A stretch of DNA of 64,000 bases, from contig NZ_CP163444.1 of assembly GCF_041053105.1 (NCBI RefSeq), positions 3,348,001 through 3,412,000 on the forward strand, given 5' to 3'. The notes under the pieces were generated by a model that saw only the letters and a list, made by a program, of their open reading frames with translations, did no database searches and was not told the DNA's origin. The stretch is from Streptomyces sp. R44. GTDB lineage: Bacteria > Actinomycetota > Actinomycetes > Streptomycetales > Streptomycetaceae. Positions 41,379-50,833 of this stretch are shown here, piece after piece (the stretch's first letter is position 1; every line of letters starts with the position of its first letter). The translations under genes and the position numbers were made by a program.

Positions 41379-42557
41379 CTACGAGCCCCCTCCGAGGCCA
41401 CTCAATACCGTTCTCGCCCGCTCCTCGGCCCGCTCCCCCACCGCCAGGTCCGGCGCGATGCCACGGCCGTCGACCGCGTGCCCCGCGGGGGTGCGGTAGT
41501 GGCCGACGGTCAGCTCGGCGACCGAGCCGTCGGGCAGGGCGCTCGGCATCTGCACCGACCCCTTGCCGAAGGTCCGCGAGCCCACCGTGACCGCCCGCCC
41601 CCGGTCCTGGAGGGCGCCGGTGAGCAGCTCGGCCGCGCTCATCGTGCCCCCGTCGATCAGCGCCACCAGGGGCCTGCCGGTGTCGCCGCCGCCCTCCGCG
41701 TACACGGCCCGCTGCTCGCCCTTCACGTCGTACGTGGCGACGAGACCGCCGTCGAGGAAGGCGGAGGCGGCGACGGCGGCCTCGGCGACGAGGCCGCCCG
41801 AGTTGCCCCGCAGGTCCAGGAGGACCCCGGCGCCGGCGGGGGCCGCCCGCACCGCGTCACGCACGCGCGTGCCGGCGCCCTTGGTGAAGGCGGCGACCCG
41901 GATCAGCACGGTCCCGTCGTCGAGACGGCGGACGGTGACCGGGTCCGTGGCGAGCCGGGCCCGGCGCAGGGTCTGCGTCCACACGGCCCGGCCGCGCTCG
42001 ACGCGCAGAGCGACGGCCGATCCGGGAACGCCGTCCCCCCGCAGCAGGGAGACGACCTCGGACACGGAGAGCCCTTCGACCGACCGCCCGTCGACGGACA
42101 CGAGCCGGTCACCGACCCGCAGCCCGGCCCGCTCGGCGGGCCCCCCGGCCTGCACCCGCGTCACCCGGACCCCGCCCTCGCCGGACCGCCCGGCGGAGAG
42201 CCCGACCCCGGTGTAGGTGCCGTCGAGGGCCTGCTCGAACTCGGCGTACTCCCTCTTGTCGTACACCGCGCCCCAGCGGTCCCCGCTACGGCTGACGAAC
42301 TCCTCGGCGGCCTGCTTGCCCGACTTCCCGTCGGCCATGGCCGCGGCGGCGGCCCGGCTGAGCGCGGCACTGTCGACGGTCGCACCGTCCGGCGTCCGGG
42401 CCGGGACGGCCCGCCGCTCGGCACTCGCGGACTCCTGGCGGGGCAGCACACCGGTGGCGGCGGCCGTGGCGAGCACCCCGGTGAACACCAACGTCAGAAC
42501 GGCCCCGCGGACGACTCCACGGGGCCGGATACAGAAGGGTGCGGACCCGGCCGGCAT
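41379..42557 (-). CDS. C-terminal processing peptidase (family S41) with PDZ domain
   Basis: A 392-residue extracytoplasmic protease. One N-terminal membrane helix (GAVLTLVFTGVLATAAATGV) is followed by a PDZ domain (about 105-185, GVGLSAGRSGEG to GLSVSEVVSLLRG). The catalytic domain has the Ser in IDGGTMSAAELL and the Lys in GSRTFGKGSVQ, the S41 Ser-Lys dyad, with DLRGNSGG before them. I use ATG 42557, behind GAGTGGG, over GTG 42566. Gene order ftsE-ftsX-ctp-smpB makes one plausible operon. In other bacteria FtsEX controls cell-wall hydrolases, and Ctp proteases trim such hydrolases. Confidence 0.92.
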   Translation of the reverse strand: MPAGSAPFCIRPRGVVRGAVLTLVFTGVLATAAATGVLPRQESASAERRAVPARTPDGATVDSAALSRAAAAAMADGKSGKQAAEEFVSRSGDRWGAVYDKREYAEFEQALDGTYTGVGLSAGRSGEGGVRVTRVQAGGPAERAGLRVGDRLVSVDGRSVEGLSVSEVVSLLRGDGVPGSAVALRVERGRAVWTQTLRRARLATDPVTVRRLDDGTVLIRVAAFTKGAGTRVRDAVRAAPAGAGVLLDLRGNSGGLVAEAAVAASAFLDGGLVATYDVKGEQRAVYAEGGGDTGRPLVALIDGGTMSAAELLTGALQDRGRAVTVGSRTFGKGSVQMPSALPDGSVAELTVGHYRTPAGHAVDGRGIAPDLAVGERAEERARTVLSGLGGGS

Positions 42558-42579
42558 GGCGCCCACTCTAGGACAAGGC

Positions 42580-42616
42580 GATGGCGCCGCACGGGCTTTG
42601 TCCGCACGACGCCATC
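42580..42616 (-). terminator. Weak hairpin between ftsX and the S41 protease
   Basis: GATGGCG...CGCCATC with a 23-base loop, 19 bases after the ftsX stop. Too loose to be a convincing terminator, so read-through into the protease gene is likely. Confidence 0.3.
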
Positions 42617-42635
42617 CGCCGTCAGAAGTGTCTTG

Positions 42636-43553
42636 TCACACCTTCAGGTACTTGCGCAGCGCGATGAAGGCGGCCACGGCGGGCATGAGGAGTCCGATGG
42701 CGATCACCAGCGGCAGCTTCGCGAGGACGGCGTCCCAGCCGATGAAGTTGACGAGCTGCATCTTCTCGGCGAGCGCGATGCCGTGGTCGATCAGGAAGTA
42801 CCGGCCGACGAGCAGCAGCACGCAGGCGACGCCGCCGCCGAGGAGTCCGGCGAAGGCGGCCTCCATGATGAACGGCATCTGGATGTAGAAGCTGGACGCG
42901 CCGACCAGCCGCATGATGCCGGTCTCGCGGCGGCGGCTGAAGGCCGAGACGCGGACCGTGTTGACGATCAGCATCAGCGCGATGATCAGCATCAGGCCCA
43001 TGACACCGAGGGCGGCGATGTTCATGCCGTTCATCAGGTCGAAGAGGTTCTGCAGGATGTTCCGCTGGTCCTGGACGGATTCGACGCCGTCCCGGCCGGC
43101 GAAGGCCGTGGCGACGACCTTGTACTTCTCCGGGTCCTTGAGCTTGACCCGGACCGACTCCTGCATCTGATCAGGCGTCACCACGGAGGCGATGGCGGTG
43201 TCGCCGTACTGCTGCTTGTAGTGATTGAAGGCCTCGTCGGCCGTCTCGTGATGGACGGACTCGACGATGTCCATCTTCTTCAGATCGGCCTCGATCTGCT
43301 CCCTCTGCTGGCGGGTGGCCGCACCCTTGGAGCACTTGGCCGCCGTGGCCGCGTCCGCCTTGTTGCAGAGGAAGATGGAGACGTTGACCTTGTCGTACCA
43401 GTAGTCCTTCATCGTGCTGACCTGCTCGCGCATGAGCAGCGCGCCACCGAAGAGGGCGAGGGACAGGGCGACGGAGACGATGACGGCGAAGGTCATCGTC
43501 AGGTTGCGGCGGAGACCGACGCCGATCTCCGAGAGCACGAACTGAGCGCGCAT
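42636..43553 (-). CDS. ftsX: Cell division ABC transporter permease FtsX
   Basis: A 305-residue membrane protein with four helices: one near residue 25 (LTMTFAVIVSVALSLALFGGALL) and three in the C-terminal half. Between the first two lies an extracytoplasmic domain of about 130 residues, rich in Lys/Asp and with two Cys (Ile-Phe-Leu-CNK and AKCSK), that would contact a peptidoglycan hydrolase. With FtsE it forms a complex that activates wall cleavage. It is 21 bases after ftsE. Confidence 0.95.
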   Translation of the reverse strand: MRAQFVLSEIGVGLRRNLTMTFAVIVSVALSLALFGGALLMREQVSTMKDYWYDKVNVSIFLCNKADAATAAKCSKGAATRQQREQIEADLKKMDIVESVHHETADEAFNHYKQQYGDTAIASVVTPDQMQESVRVKLKDPEKYKVVATAFAGRDGVESVQDQRNILQNLFDLMNGMNIAALGVMGLMLIIALMLIVNTVRVSAFSRRRETGIMRLVGASSFYIQMPFIMEAAFAGLLGGGVACVLLLVGRYFLIDHGIALAEKMQLVNFIGWDAVLAKLPLVIAIGLLMPAVAAFIALRKYLKV

Positions 43554-43574
43554 GGTGTTCTGGATCCCCCGCCG

Positions 43575-44264
43575 TCAGTGCTGGTAGCCGTAGACGCCGC
43601 GCGCCTGGTCGCGGACGAGGCGGCCCTTTTCGAGCTCGATGACGCGCTTGCGCATCTGGTCGACGATGTTCTGGTCGTGGGTCGCCATGACGACGGTGGT
43701 CCCTGTCCTGTTGATGCGGTCGAGCAGCTTCATGATGCCGACGGAGGTCTGCGGGTCGAGGTTGCCGGTGGGCTCGTCGGCGATCAGCAGCATCGGCCGG
43801 TTGACGAAGGCCCGGGCGATGGCGACGCGCTGCTGCTCACCGCCGGAGAGCTCGCCCGGCATCCGGTCCTCCTTGCCGCCGAGTCCGACCAGGTCGAGCA
43901 CCTGCGGCACGGCCTTGCGGATCTCGCCGCGCGGCTTGCCGATGACCTCCTGGGCGAAGGCCACGTTCTCGGCGACGGTCTTGTTGGGCAGCAGGCGGAA
44001 GTCCTGGAAGACGGTGCCCAGCTGGCGCCGCATCTGCGGCACCTTCCAGTTGGAGAGCCGGGCCAGGTCCTTGCCGAGGACGTGCACCTGGCCCTGGCTG
44101 GCGCGCTCCTCACGCAGGAGCAGTCGCAGGAAAGTCGACTTTCCGGAGCCGGAGGAACCGACGAGGAAGACGAACTCCCCCTTCTCGATCTCCAGGGAGA
44201 CATCCCGGAGCGCGGGGCGGCTCTGCTTCGGATAGGACTTGGAGACGTTGTCGAATCGGATCAC
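43575..44264 (-). CDS. ftsE: Cell division ABC transporter ATPase FtsE
   Basis: A 229-residue cytoplasmic ATPase. Walker A GSSGSGKS spans residues 36-43, the signature [14 protein letters not shown] and Walker [13 protein letters not shown] follow, and the C-terminal helix [15 protein letters not shown] is FtsE-like. It powers FtsX. Start GTG or ATG at 44264 ([11 protein letters not shown]). First gene of the ftsE-ftsX-ctp-smpB run. Confidence 0.96.
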   Translation of the reverse strand: MIRFDNVSKSYPKQSRPALRDVSLEIEKGEFVFLVGSSGSGKSTFLRLLLREERASQGQVHVLGKDLARLSNWKVPQMRRQLGTVFQDFRLLPNKTVAENVAFAQEVIGKPRGEIRKAVPQVLDLVGLGGKEDRMPGELSGGEQQRVAIARAFVNRPMLLIADEPTGNLDPQTSVGIMKLLDRINRTGTTVVMATHDQNIVDQMRKRVIELEKGRLVRDQARGVYGYQH

Positions 44265-44499
44265 GGATGCACCACGGTCGGCCGGGAGTAGGTGTGCGTG
44301 ACCTTACGCGACCGGGGATGGCCCGCGCAGTCGCGGTCCTGGCTTGCGACGTTTATCCTTTTCGCCCTTACGGACGGAAGGCGGGCAATCGGACGGGGCG
44401 CGCCGAAACGCCGCGGAGCTGGCACAGTGGTAGGGGGAACGTCCGGATCCCTCCGGGCGTTGTCCTGGTGTGTACCCCAGTGCGGGAGGAGGAGAGCGC

Positions 44500-44682
44500 A
44501 TGACCTACGACCGACTGGTGTGCGCCAACTGCGCGGCCCCGGTCGCCGAGGGCCGCTGCCCCGTCTGCCGCGCGAACCGGGAGCGTCTGACCCCTCAGGG
44601 TCTTTCGCCCGCGATGCTGCTGACGCTGGCGATCGCGCTGCTGGCGGCGATCGCACTGCTCGCCGCGGTCCAGGCGGCCTGA
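44500..44682 (+). CDS. Small zinc-ribbon membrane protein
   Basis: A 60-residue protein starting at ATG 44500 behind a strong GGAGGAGAG. The N-terminal half has two CxxC pairs (CANC and CPVC, nine residues apart), enough for one zinc site. The C-terminal ~25 residues form a single hydrophobic helix (MLLTLAIALLAAIALLAAV). It is divergent from ftsE and stands alone with its own terminator. I do not know the family; it may sense metal or redox at the membrane or simply act as a small adaptor. Confidence 0.85.
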   Translation: MTYDRLVCANCAAPVAEGRCPVCRANRERLTPQGLSPAMLLTLAIALLAAIALLAAVQAA

Positions 44683-44722
44683 CCCGAGGGCGTACGAAGC
44701 CCACACGAGCCGGAACCACGCG

Positions 44723-44754
44723 AAAGGGCCGGGGAGCTCGCTCCCCGGCCCTTT
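44723..44754. terminator. Bidirectional terminator
   Basis: A perfect 14-base stem AAAGGGCCGGGGAG closed by CTCG and ending in CTTT. It lies between the zinc-ribbon gene (plus) and the surface-protein gene (minus), which converge here. Confidence 0.92.
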
Positions 44755-44784
44755 GTCATGCGTCTACGCGCCCGCGCGGGTGCC

Positions 44785-45750
44785 TCAGACGGCGGCGCGA
44801 CCGCCGCCGACGAGGCGCGGCAGCATCCGGAAGCCGATGCCGCCGGCGATCATCGTGGCGGCACCGATGATCAGGAACGAGGTCTCGGCCGCACCGGTCT
44901 CGGCGAGCTCCTCCTTGGCCTGACCCTGCTGGACGGGCTGCGAGCCGGCCTGGTCGGTGTCGGTGTTGTTCGGGGTGTCCACGCACTCGGCGCCGTCGAG
45001 GTCGACGGTGCAGGTGCCGGCGCCACCGTCGGTGGTCGAGCTGCCACTGGTGGTGGAGCCCGTGCTCGACGTCGACGAGGACGAGGACGACGAGGACGAC
45101 GACGAGGAGGCCGAGGACGGGTCGCCCGACGTCGACGAGGACGAGGACGACGGCTGGCCCGAGGTCGACGACGACGAGGACGACGGCTGGCCCGACGTCG
45201 ACGACGAGGAGGACGACGAGGACGAGGACGACGAGGAGGACGGGTCGCCCGAAGTCGTCGTCGTCGAGGACGACGGGTCACCCGAGGTGGTCGTCGTCGA
45301 AGAGGACGGGTCACCCGAGGTGGTCGTCGTCGAGGACGACGGGTCACCCGAGGTGGTCGTCGTCGAAGAGGACGGGTCACCCGAGGTGGTCGTCGTCGAG
45401 GACGACGGGTCACCCGAGGTGGTCGTCGTCGAAGAGGACGGGTCACCCGAGGTCGTCGTCGTCGAAGAGGACGGGTCGCCCGAGGTCGTCGTCGTCGAGG
45501 ACGACGGGTCGCCCGAGGTCGTCGACGCGGCCGCCGCAGCGGCGCCGCCGGAGATCCCGCCGCCGATCACAGCGGCGGTCTCCTCCTCGTTGTCCAGGGC
45601 GTCCTGGACACCGAGGCCCGCGTCCTGGGTCTGCTCTGTTCCGAATCCGCCGACGGCCTGCGCGGCACCGGCCGCCGTCAGGGACGCACCGGCGATGATC
45701 ACGGCACTGGCCGCGACCCGCACCAGGCGGACTCGCGTCTTGTTGGTCAT
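44785..45750 (-). CDS. Sortase-anchored (LAETG) surface protein with Ser/Thr repeat stalk
   Basis: A 321-residue secreted protein. A signal peptide (cleavage after AAQA near residue 32) is followed by a short head and then a stalk. The stalk holds about nine copies of an 11-residue unit (TTTTSGDPSSS), a poly-Ser tract and GQPSSSSSS units. After a two-Cys segment (CTVDLDGAEC) comes LAETG at residues 282-286, a hydrophobic helix and a short tail. LAxTG is the known recognition motif of class E sortases in Streptomyces, so the protein should be linked to peptidoglycan. The stalk is a likely site of O-glycosylation. It has a good promoter at 45878-45906. Ligand and role unknown. Confidence 0.9.
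   Translation of the reverse strand: MTNKTRVRLVRVAASAVIIAGASLTAAGAAQAVGGFGTEQTQDAGLGVQDALDNEEETAAVIGGGISGGAAAAAASTTSGDPSSSTTTTSGDPSSSTTTTSGDPSSSTTTTSGDPSSSTTTTSGDPSSSTTTTSGDPSSSTTTTSGDPSSSTTTTSGDPSSSTTTTSGDPSSSSSSSSSSSSSSTSGQPSSSSSSTSGQPSSSSSSTSGDPSSASSSSSSSSSSSSTSSTGSTTSGSSTTDGGAGTCTVDLDGAECVDTPNNTDTDQAGSQPVQQGQAKEELAETGAAETSFLIIGAATMIAGGIGFRMLPRLVGGGRAAV
45229..45525 (-). repeat. 33-base in-frame repeat array inside the surface-protein gene
   Basis: About nine near-identical 33-base units (each coding for TTTTSGDPSSS) with only synonymous third-base changes between neighbours. Such arrays expand and contract by slippage, so stalk length may vary between strains and assembly errors are possible. 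Confidence 0.9.
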
Positions 45751-45877
45751 CTGGCTGCTACCCCCAGTAGCTCATCTCGTCATGGGGCAGCGCTCGTGGC
45801 CCCGCGCAGCAGGGGTGCGTCACGACTGGACCTGCCCCCGTTCACACGCGTCCCAGAAAAGCGCATGCCAGTACGCC

Positions 45878-45906
45878 ACCCTTCCGAGTTTCCGATGAAG
45901 CGTCAA
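45878..45906 (-). promoter_or_regulatory. Probable promoter of the LAETG surface protein
   Basis: On the minus strand TTGACG (45906-45901), 17 bases, then AAGGGT (45883-45878), close to the Streptomyces housekeeping consensus. It predicts a leader of roughly 120 bases. A palindrome TCACC-A-GGTGA (45935-45945) lies about 30 bases upstream of the -35 element and may bind a regulator. Confidence 0.45.
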
Positions 45907-46074
45907 GGTCGTTGCGCGTGCGATGCCCGAAAGATCACCAGGTGACCGAGATGCGACGATGCAACTGTGACGTAAACCCGGAACTCCGGGCCCGACGACG
46001 GCAGTTCCCTTGTCGACAAAGCGCCCCGACGGCCTCCGTTCCGCTTGCGTCAGCGAACGCGCGGGGGTCGCGGA

Positions 46075-46119
46075 ACGGCACTGGGCCCCGCGCCGAAAAG
46101 GTGCGGGGCCCAGTGCCGT
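46075..46119 (-). terminator. Terminator of prfB
   Basis: A perfect 17-base GC-rich stem (ACGGCACTGGGCCCCGC arms) with an 11-base loop, 13 bases after the prfB stop. The rest of the gap to the surface-protein gene (45751-46074) holds only that gene's promoter region. Confidence 0.92.
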
Positions 46120-46132
46120 ACGAACGAGGGGA

Positions 46133-47236
46133 CTACTTGTCCTGCTGCTTGCGCCAGCGGATGCCCGCCTCCAGGAAGCCGTCGATCTCGCCGTCCAGGA
46201 CGGACTGCGGGTTGCCGACCTCGAACTCCGTACGGAGGTCCTTGACCATCTGGTACGGGTGGAGCACGTACGAACGCATCTGGTTGCCCCAGGAGCTGCC
46301 GCTGTCCTTGAGGGCGTCCATCTTGGCCCGCTCCTCCTGGCGCTGGCGCTCCAGGAGCTTGGCCTGGAGGACGTTCATGGCGCTCGCCTTGTTCTGGATC
46401 TGGGAGCGCTCGTTCTGGCAGGAGACGACGATGCCGGTCGGGAGGTGCGTGATGCGCACGGCCGAGTCGGTCGTGTTGACGCCCTGGCCGCCGGGGCCCG
46501 AGGCGCGGTACACGTCGACGCGCAGGTCCGACTCCTCGATCTCGACGTGGTCCGAGGACTCGACGACGGGGAGGATCTCGACGCCGGCGAAGGACGTCTG
46601 GCGGCGGCCCTGGTTGTCGAAGGGCGAGATGCGGACGAGCCGGTGGGTGCCCTGCTCGACGGAGAGCGTGCCGTAGGCGTACGGGGCCTTCACCACGAAG
46701 GTGGTGGACTTGATGCCCGCCTCTTCCGCGTACGAGGTCTCGTAGATCTCCGTCGCGTAGCCGTGGCGCTCCGCCCAGCGCAGGTACATGCGCTGGAGCC
46801 GCTCGGCGAAGTCGGAGGCGTCGACGCCGCCGGCCTCGGCGCGGATGTTGACCAGGGCCTCGCGCTCGTCGTACTCGCCGGAGAGGAGGGTACGGACCTC
46901 CATCTCGTCGAGGGCCTTGCGGACGGAGGTCAGCTCCGTCTCGGCCTCGGCGAGGGTGTCCGGGTCGTCCATCTCCTCGGCGAGCTCGAAGAGCACCGCG
47001 AGGTCGTCGATCCGGCCGCGCAGGGTCTCGGCCTTGCGGACCTCGGCCTGGAGGTGCGAAAGCTTGCTCGTGATCTTCTGCGCCGCCTCCGGGTCGTCCC
47101 ACAGGGACGGGGCCGCGGCCTGCTCTTCGAGCACGGCGATGTCGGCCCTCAGCTTCTCGAGGTCCAGGACGGCCTCGATCGACCCCATGGTCGAGGAGAG
47201 GGACTTCAGCTCTTCGGATACATCGACGACTGCCAC
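46133..47236 (-). CDS. prfB: Peptide chain release factor 2
   Basis: A 367-residue RF2 that reads UGA and UAA. The stop-codon recognition tripeptide SPF lies in [15 protein letters not shown] and the catalytic GGQ in [14 protein letters not shown]. Start GTG 47236 ([11 protein letters not shown]) gives the normal length; the frame continues upstream as a shadow of pkaB. There is no in-frame UGA or shift-prone site near codon 25, so the self-regulating frameshift known from E. coli is absent. It lies 29 bases after pkaB. Confidence 0.95.
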   Translation of the reverse strand: MAVVDVSEELKSLSSTMGSIEAVLDLEKLRADIAVLEEQAAAPSLWDDPEAAQKITSKLSHLQAEVRKAETLRGRIDDLAVLFELAEEMDDPDTLAEAETELTSVRKALDEMEVRTLLSGEYDEREALVNIRAEAGGVDASDFAERLQRMYLRWAERHGYATEIYETSYAEEAGIKSTTFVVKAPYAYGTLSVEQGTHRLVRISPFDNQGRRQTSFAGVEILPVVESSDHVEIEESDLRVDVYRASGPGGQGVNTTDSAVRITHLPTGIVVSCQNERSQIQNKASAMNVLQAKLLERQRQEERAKMDALKDSGSSWGNQMRSYVLHPYQMVKDLRTEFEVGNPQSVLDGEIDGFLEAGIRWRKQQDK

Positions 47237-47265
47237 GCGTCCAGCGTAACGGCTCGCCGCCGGTA

Positions 47266-48504
47266 CTACGGCAGGGAGGACTGCTTGGAGTCCTGCGGCG
47301 GGGCCTCCGCGTCCCCGGAGGACGCCAGGTAGCCGCCCGCGCCGAGCGCGCCGGCGACCACGACCGCCGCGACGGCGAGGGTGATCCGTCTCTTGCGGAC
47401 CGCGCCCGCCTTGTGGCGGGCCGAGCCCGGCCGCCGGGCCCCGGCGGGGCGCGGGGCACGGGCGGTGCCGAGGGGGCCGCCGGAGAGCTCGTCGGGGGCC
47501 GGGACGCGCATGGAGGTGTGGGTGTCGCGGTTGGAGTCGGCGGAGGCGCCGGGGACGAGCGGGACGGCGGCGCGGCGCGGGCCGGGCTCGCCCGTGCCCG
47601 TACCGGTGGTGTACGTGTCCTCCTCGTACGGCTCCGGGGCCGGCTCCGCGTCCGGCTCGTCGACGTCGAGCGGCGGGATGCCCTTGAGCAGCGGCAGGAC
47701 GTCGCCCAGGCGGGTGGCGAGCTCGGAGGCGCGCAGCCGGGAGGCCGGGGCCTTGGCGAGGCACTGGACGATCAGCTGCCAGAGCTCCTCGGGGATGCCG
47801 GGCAGCGGGACGACCGTCTCGGTGACGTGGCGGCGCAGGACCGCGCCGGGGTGGCCGCCGCCGAACGGGGTGAAGCCGGCGAGCAGCTCGTACAGGACGG
47901 TCGCGAGGGCGTAGATGTCGACGGCGGCGCGCGGCGGGAGGCCCTCGACGATCTCGGGGGCGAGGTAGTCGGGGGTGCCGATGATCCGGGTGGCCTTGGT
48001 GCGGCCGGGGGTGTCGATCAGCTTGGCGACGCCGAAGTCGGTGAGGAGGGCGGGGTGGGCGCCGCCGGGGCCGAGCGGGCCCTCCATGTCGAGCAGGATG
48101 TTCTCCGGCTTGACGTCCCGGTGGACGACGCCGGCCGCGTGCGCGGCGGCGAGGGCCTCGGCGACGTCCTTGACGATCGCGACGGCGGCCTCGGGCGCGA
48201 GGCGCCGCTCGCGGTCGAGCCGGGTGCGCAGGTCGGTGCCGCGGACGAGGTCCATGACGAGGGCCAGGTCCGTGCCGTCGACGACGAGGTCGCGGACCTT
48301 GACCACCCGGGGGTGGTCGAGTCCGAGCAGGGCGGTTCTCTCCTGGACGAAGCGGCCGACGAGCTCCTGGTCGGAGGCCAGGTCCTCGCGCAGGAGTTTG
48401 ACGGCGACGGGCCCTTCGGGTCCCTCGCCGAGCCACACCGTTCCGGCGCTGCCCCGCCCGAGGATCTGGTGGGCGGTGTAGCGGCTGCCGATGTTCCGTG
48501 CCAA
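47266..48504 (-). CDS. pkaB: Membrane-anchored Ser/Thr protein kinase PkaB
   Basis: A 412-residue kinase. I choose TTG 48504, which follows GAGGGA by six bases and gives [18 protein letters not shown] at the N-terminus. Catalytic Lys36, [18 protein letters not shown] and the GTPDYLAPE activation segment are intact. A linker rich in Pro, Glu and Asp leads to one C-terminal membrane helix ([21 protein letters not shown]) and a short outer tail. It pairs with PkaA upstream and precedes prfB, the order I recall for S. coelicolor pkaA-pkaB. Substrates unknown from sequence. Confidence 0.92.
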   Translation of the reverse strand: MARNIGSRYTAHQILGRGSAGTVWLGEGPEGPVAVKLLREDLASDQELVGRFVQERTALLGLDHPRVVKVRDLVVDGTDLALVMDLVRGTDLRTRLDRERRLAPEAAVAIVKDVAEALAAAHAAGVVHRDVKPENILLDMEGPLGPGGAHPALLTDFGVAKLIDTPGRTKATRIIGTPDYLAPEIVEGLPPRAAVDIYALATVLYELLAGFTPFGGGHPGAVLRRHVTETVVPLPGIPEELWQLIVQCLAKAPASRLRASELATRLGDVLPLLKGIPPLDVDEPDAEPAPEPYEEDTYTTGTGTGEPGPRRAAVPLVPGASADSNRDTHTSMRVPAPDELSGGPLGTARAPRPAGARRPGSARHKAGAVRKRRITLAVAAVVVAGALGAGGYLASSGDAEAPPQDSKQSSLP

Positions 48505-48611
48505 GACTGCTCCCTCAGCGGCTGCGGTTCTCGACAAAGCTACGCGTCCACGGCCGCCGGTCTCGACCTCCGAGGGGAAATCACCCCTCGGAAGTCGACA
48601 AATCGGCAGCG

Positions 48612-50336
48612 TTACTGCCCCGTACCGCCGGTAGCACCCCCGGAACCGGTGGCCTCGCCGATGGAGGAGATCCAGTCGGTGACGGTCGAGATGCCGTCGC
48701 CGATGGCCTCCCAGTAGCCCTTGCCCTGGGCGACCCAGTCCTGGAGCGGGGTGAGCTCCCAGACGAGCCAGCCGGCGACCACGAACAGGACGATCATGAT
48801 CAGGCAGCCCTTGAGGCAGCCGAGACCGGGGATGTGCACCGGGTTGGCGCTGCGCTGGCGCGGCGGGCGCGGCTCGCGGGGCGCGGGGGCCTGGGGCGGC
48901 GGCTGGGGCGGCTGGTACTGCTGCTGGGGCGCTGCGTACTGCTGCGGCGGGGGCGGGGGTGCGTACTGCTGCGGCTGCGGCTGGTACGGCTGCGGCTGCG
49001 GCGGCCGCTGCTGGGCGGGGCGCTGCTGGTACGGCTGCGGCTGCTGTCCGTGCTGCTGCTGACCGTACGGGCCGGGCCGGGCGTCCTGCGGGGGCTGCTG
49101 CGGCTGGCGCTGCGGGCGGCGGCGCAGCGGGTCGTCGCTCGGGTCCAGGTACTGCACCTGGGTCTGCTCGTTGCGGTCGCGGACCTGCCGCAGCTGGCTC
49201 TGCCAGGGGTGCGGCTCCTCGGCCGGCGGATTCTGCGGTACGGGAGGCATGACGGCCGTCGGGTCGGCGGCGCCCGCCGGTCCACCGGTCGGCATGACGC
49301 TGGTCGCGGCGGCGGGGTCGTACTGCGGGGGCATGCCGGCGGCCGCGGCACCGGTGGGCAGCACCTGGGTGGGGTCGGCGGCGCCCGGGGCCGACGCCTC
49401 CGGGGTCCCCGGGACCGGGGCGGGCGCGGGGTCGGGGGCGAGGAGCGCGCCGACGCCCTCCGCGGCCTCGATCTGGGCGGGCGTGGCGTGCACGCCGATG
49501 CCGGCGGCGACCGCGCGCAGGCCCCGGGCCAGGTTCACGGCGCTCGGCCGCAGGTCCGGGTTCTTGCTGAGGCAGCGCTCTATGACCGTCCACAGCGGTC
49601 CGGGCACGGTCGAGGGCCGGCGCGGCTCCTCGCTGAGGTGCCGGTGGAGGACCTCCAGGGCGGTGCCGCCCGCGAACGGGGGCCGGCCGGTGACCAGCTC
49701 GTAGAGGAGGATGCCCGCGCCGTAGATGTCGACGGCGGAGGTCTGCGGGCGGCCCTCGGCGGACTCCGGCGCCACGTACGCGGGCGTGCCGACGAACTCG
49801 TGGGTGCGGGTGAGGCCCGGGGAGTCCGCGAGGCGCGCGATGCCGAAGTCGGTCAGCATCGGGTGCATCTGGCCGCCCTGCTCGGCGAGCAGCACGTTGG
49901 CCGGCTTGAGGTCGCGGTGGACGACGCCGTCGGCGTGGCTGGCGGCGAGCGCGTCGGCGATCTGGGCCGTGAGGAGTGCGGCGGCGACCGGGGTGAGCGG
50001 GCCGCTCTCCCGGATGTACCGGTGCAGGTCGGGGCCCTCGACGAGGTCCATGACGAGGGCGAGGACATCACCCTCGACGACCAGGTCGCGGGTGCGCACG
50101 ATGTTCGGATGGGTCAGCCGGAGCAGTACGGACCGCTCGCGCAGGAAGCGCATCACGATGTCCGCGTCGTTGGCCAGCTCCTCCTTGAGGACCTTGATCG
50201 CGACGGTCTCGCCGGGCTGGCCGGGCACGGCCGCCTCGGCGCCCGCCGTCTCCCGCTGGCGGGCTCGCCAGACGGTGCCCGTGGCGCCGCGGCCGAGCGG
50301 CTCCTCGAGCAGGTACTTGCTGCCGATAGGCCGCAC
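48612..50336 (-). CDS. pkaA: Membrane-anchored Ser/Thr protein kinase PkaA with Gln/Pro-rich linker
   Basis: A 574-residue kinase starting at GTG 50336 behind GGGAG. The kinase domain (about 8-270) has LGRGATGTVW, Lys48, HRDLKPANVLL and TDFGIARL. It is followed by about 210 residues of Ala/Pro and then dense Gln/Pro/Tyr repeats (QPYQQRPAQQRPPQPQPYQ), then one membrane helix (CLIMIVLFVVAGWLVWEL) and ~40 outer residues. The Gln/Pro linker is probably disordered and could mediate clustering. Its gene is divergent from the FHA/FtsK gene, and FHA domains bind phosphothreonine, so the two could interact. Confidence 0.93.
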   Translation of the reverse strand: MRPIGSKYLLEEPLGRGATGTVWRARQRETAGAEAAVPGQPGETVAIKVLKEELANDADIVMRFLRERSVLLRLTHPNIVRTRDLVVEGDVLALVMDLVEGPDLHRYIRESGPLTPVAAALLTAQIADALAASHADGVVHRDLKPANVLLAEQGGQMHPMLTDFGIARLADSPGLTRTHEFVGTPAYVAPESAEGRPQTSAVDIYGAGILLYELVTGRPPFAGGTALEVLHRHLSEEPRRPSTVPGPLWTVIERCLSKNPDLRPSAVNLARGLRAVAAGIGVHATPAQIEAAEGVGALLAPDPAPAPVPGTPEASAPGAADPTQVLPTGAAAAGMPPQYDPAAATSVMPTGGPAGAADPTAVMPPVPQNPPAEEPHPWQSQLRQVRDRNEQTQVQYLDPSDDPLRRRPQRQPQQPPQDARPGPYGQQQHGQQPQPYQQRPAQQRPPQPQPYQPQPQQYAPPPPPQQYAAPQQQYQPPQPPPQAPAPREPRPPRQRSANPVHIPGLGCLKGCLIMIVLFVVAGWLVWELTPLQDWVAQGKGYWEAIGDGISTVTDWISSIGEATGSGGATGGTGQ

Positions 50337-50833
50337 GTCACGCGCTCCCTGCTGATCGTGGTCCTGGGGTGGTTCCTGAGCTGTCCCCGGGGTCCCTGTC
50401 CTCTGTTGTGTCCCCGTCCGGGTGTCCGGCCCACTTTAGTGCCGCCGAACGGGTCGCAGGCCGGTCGTCCACAGGCCGATTCCGACGCCGTGTCCGAGCC
50501 CCGCCGGGGGGCCCGAGCGAACGGAACTCGTCCCGAACTTGTCCGGAAGAAGACGCTCCACAGCGGTCGACGGTTGCCACGCATGCTCCGAAGGCATGCC
50601 CAACCAGGCTATTTCTCGTCCACGGCCGACCATTCAAGATCACTTGTGGCCGACCCGCGGGCGTGTTGTCGGTGGCAGGTGCGAGGATGCCTACAGCACG
50701 TCGCATCGACGGGGTCGGGAGCCCCCGCGCCGTGCCGACCTGTACCGGGCGACGCGTCCGTGCCGGGTGGGGGGAGACACAGGGCGGTTCCCTCCTGCCG
50801 GGCCATCTCGCGCAGAAGGGACCGCTGACGGCG
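50337..50833. other. Divergent intergenic region between pkaA and the FHA/FtsK gene
   Basis: About 500 bases with both promoters. On the pkaA side a loose promoter is possible (TTGAAT at 50637-50632, 18 bases, AATAGC at 50613-50608 on the minus strand). The palindrome GCATGC-N7-GCATGC (50581-50599) would fall just after its start point. On the plus side TTGTCG near 50666 could be a -35. No convincing gene or RNA was found. Confidence 0.5.
50581..50599. promoter_or_regulatory. GCATGC-N7-GCATGC palindrome
   Basis: Two GCATGC boxes separated by seven bases, positioned right after the predicted pkaA start point. It could be an operator or an RNA hairpin. No matching regulator known to me. Confidence 0.35.

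Noticed and set aside
44417..44480. A tRNA-like stretch (GAGCTGGCACAGTGGTAG resembling a D arm).
   Set aside because: No matching acceptor stem or T arm (no TTCGA loop) in the right place.
45229..45525. Regular direct repeats that could be mistaken for a CRISPR array.
   Set aside because: The units are contiguous, with no unique spacers, and they encode an in-frame 11-residue repeat.
47140..47236. A programmed frameshift in prfB, as in E. coli.
   Set aside because: The frame is continuous from GTG 47236, with no early in-frame UGA.
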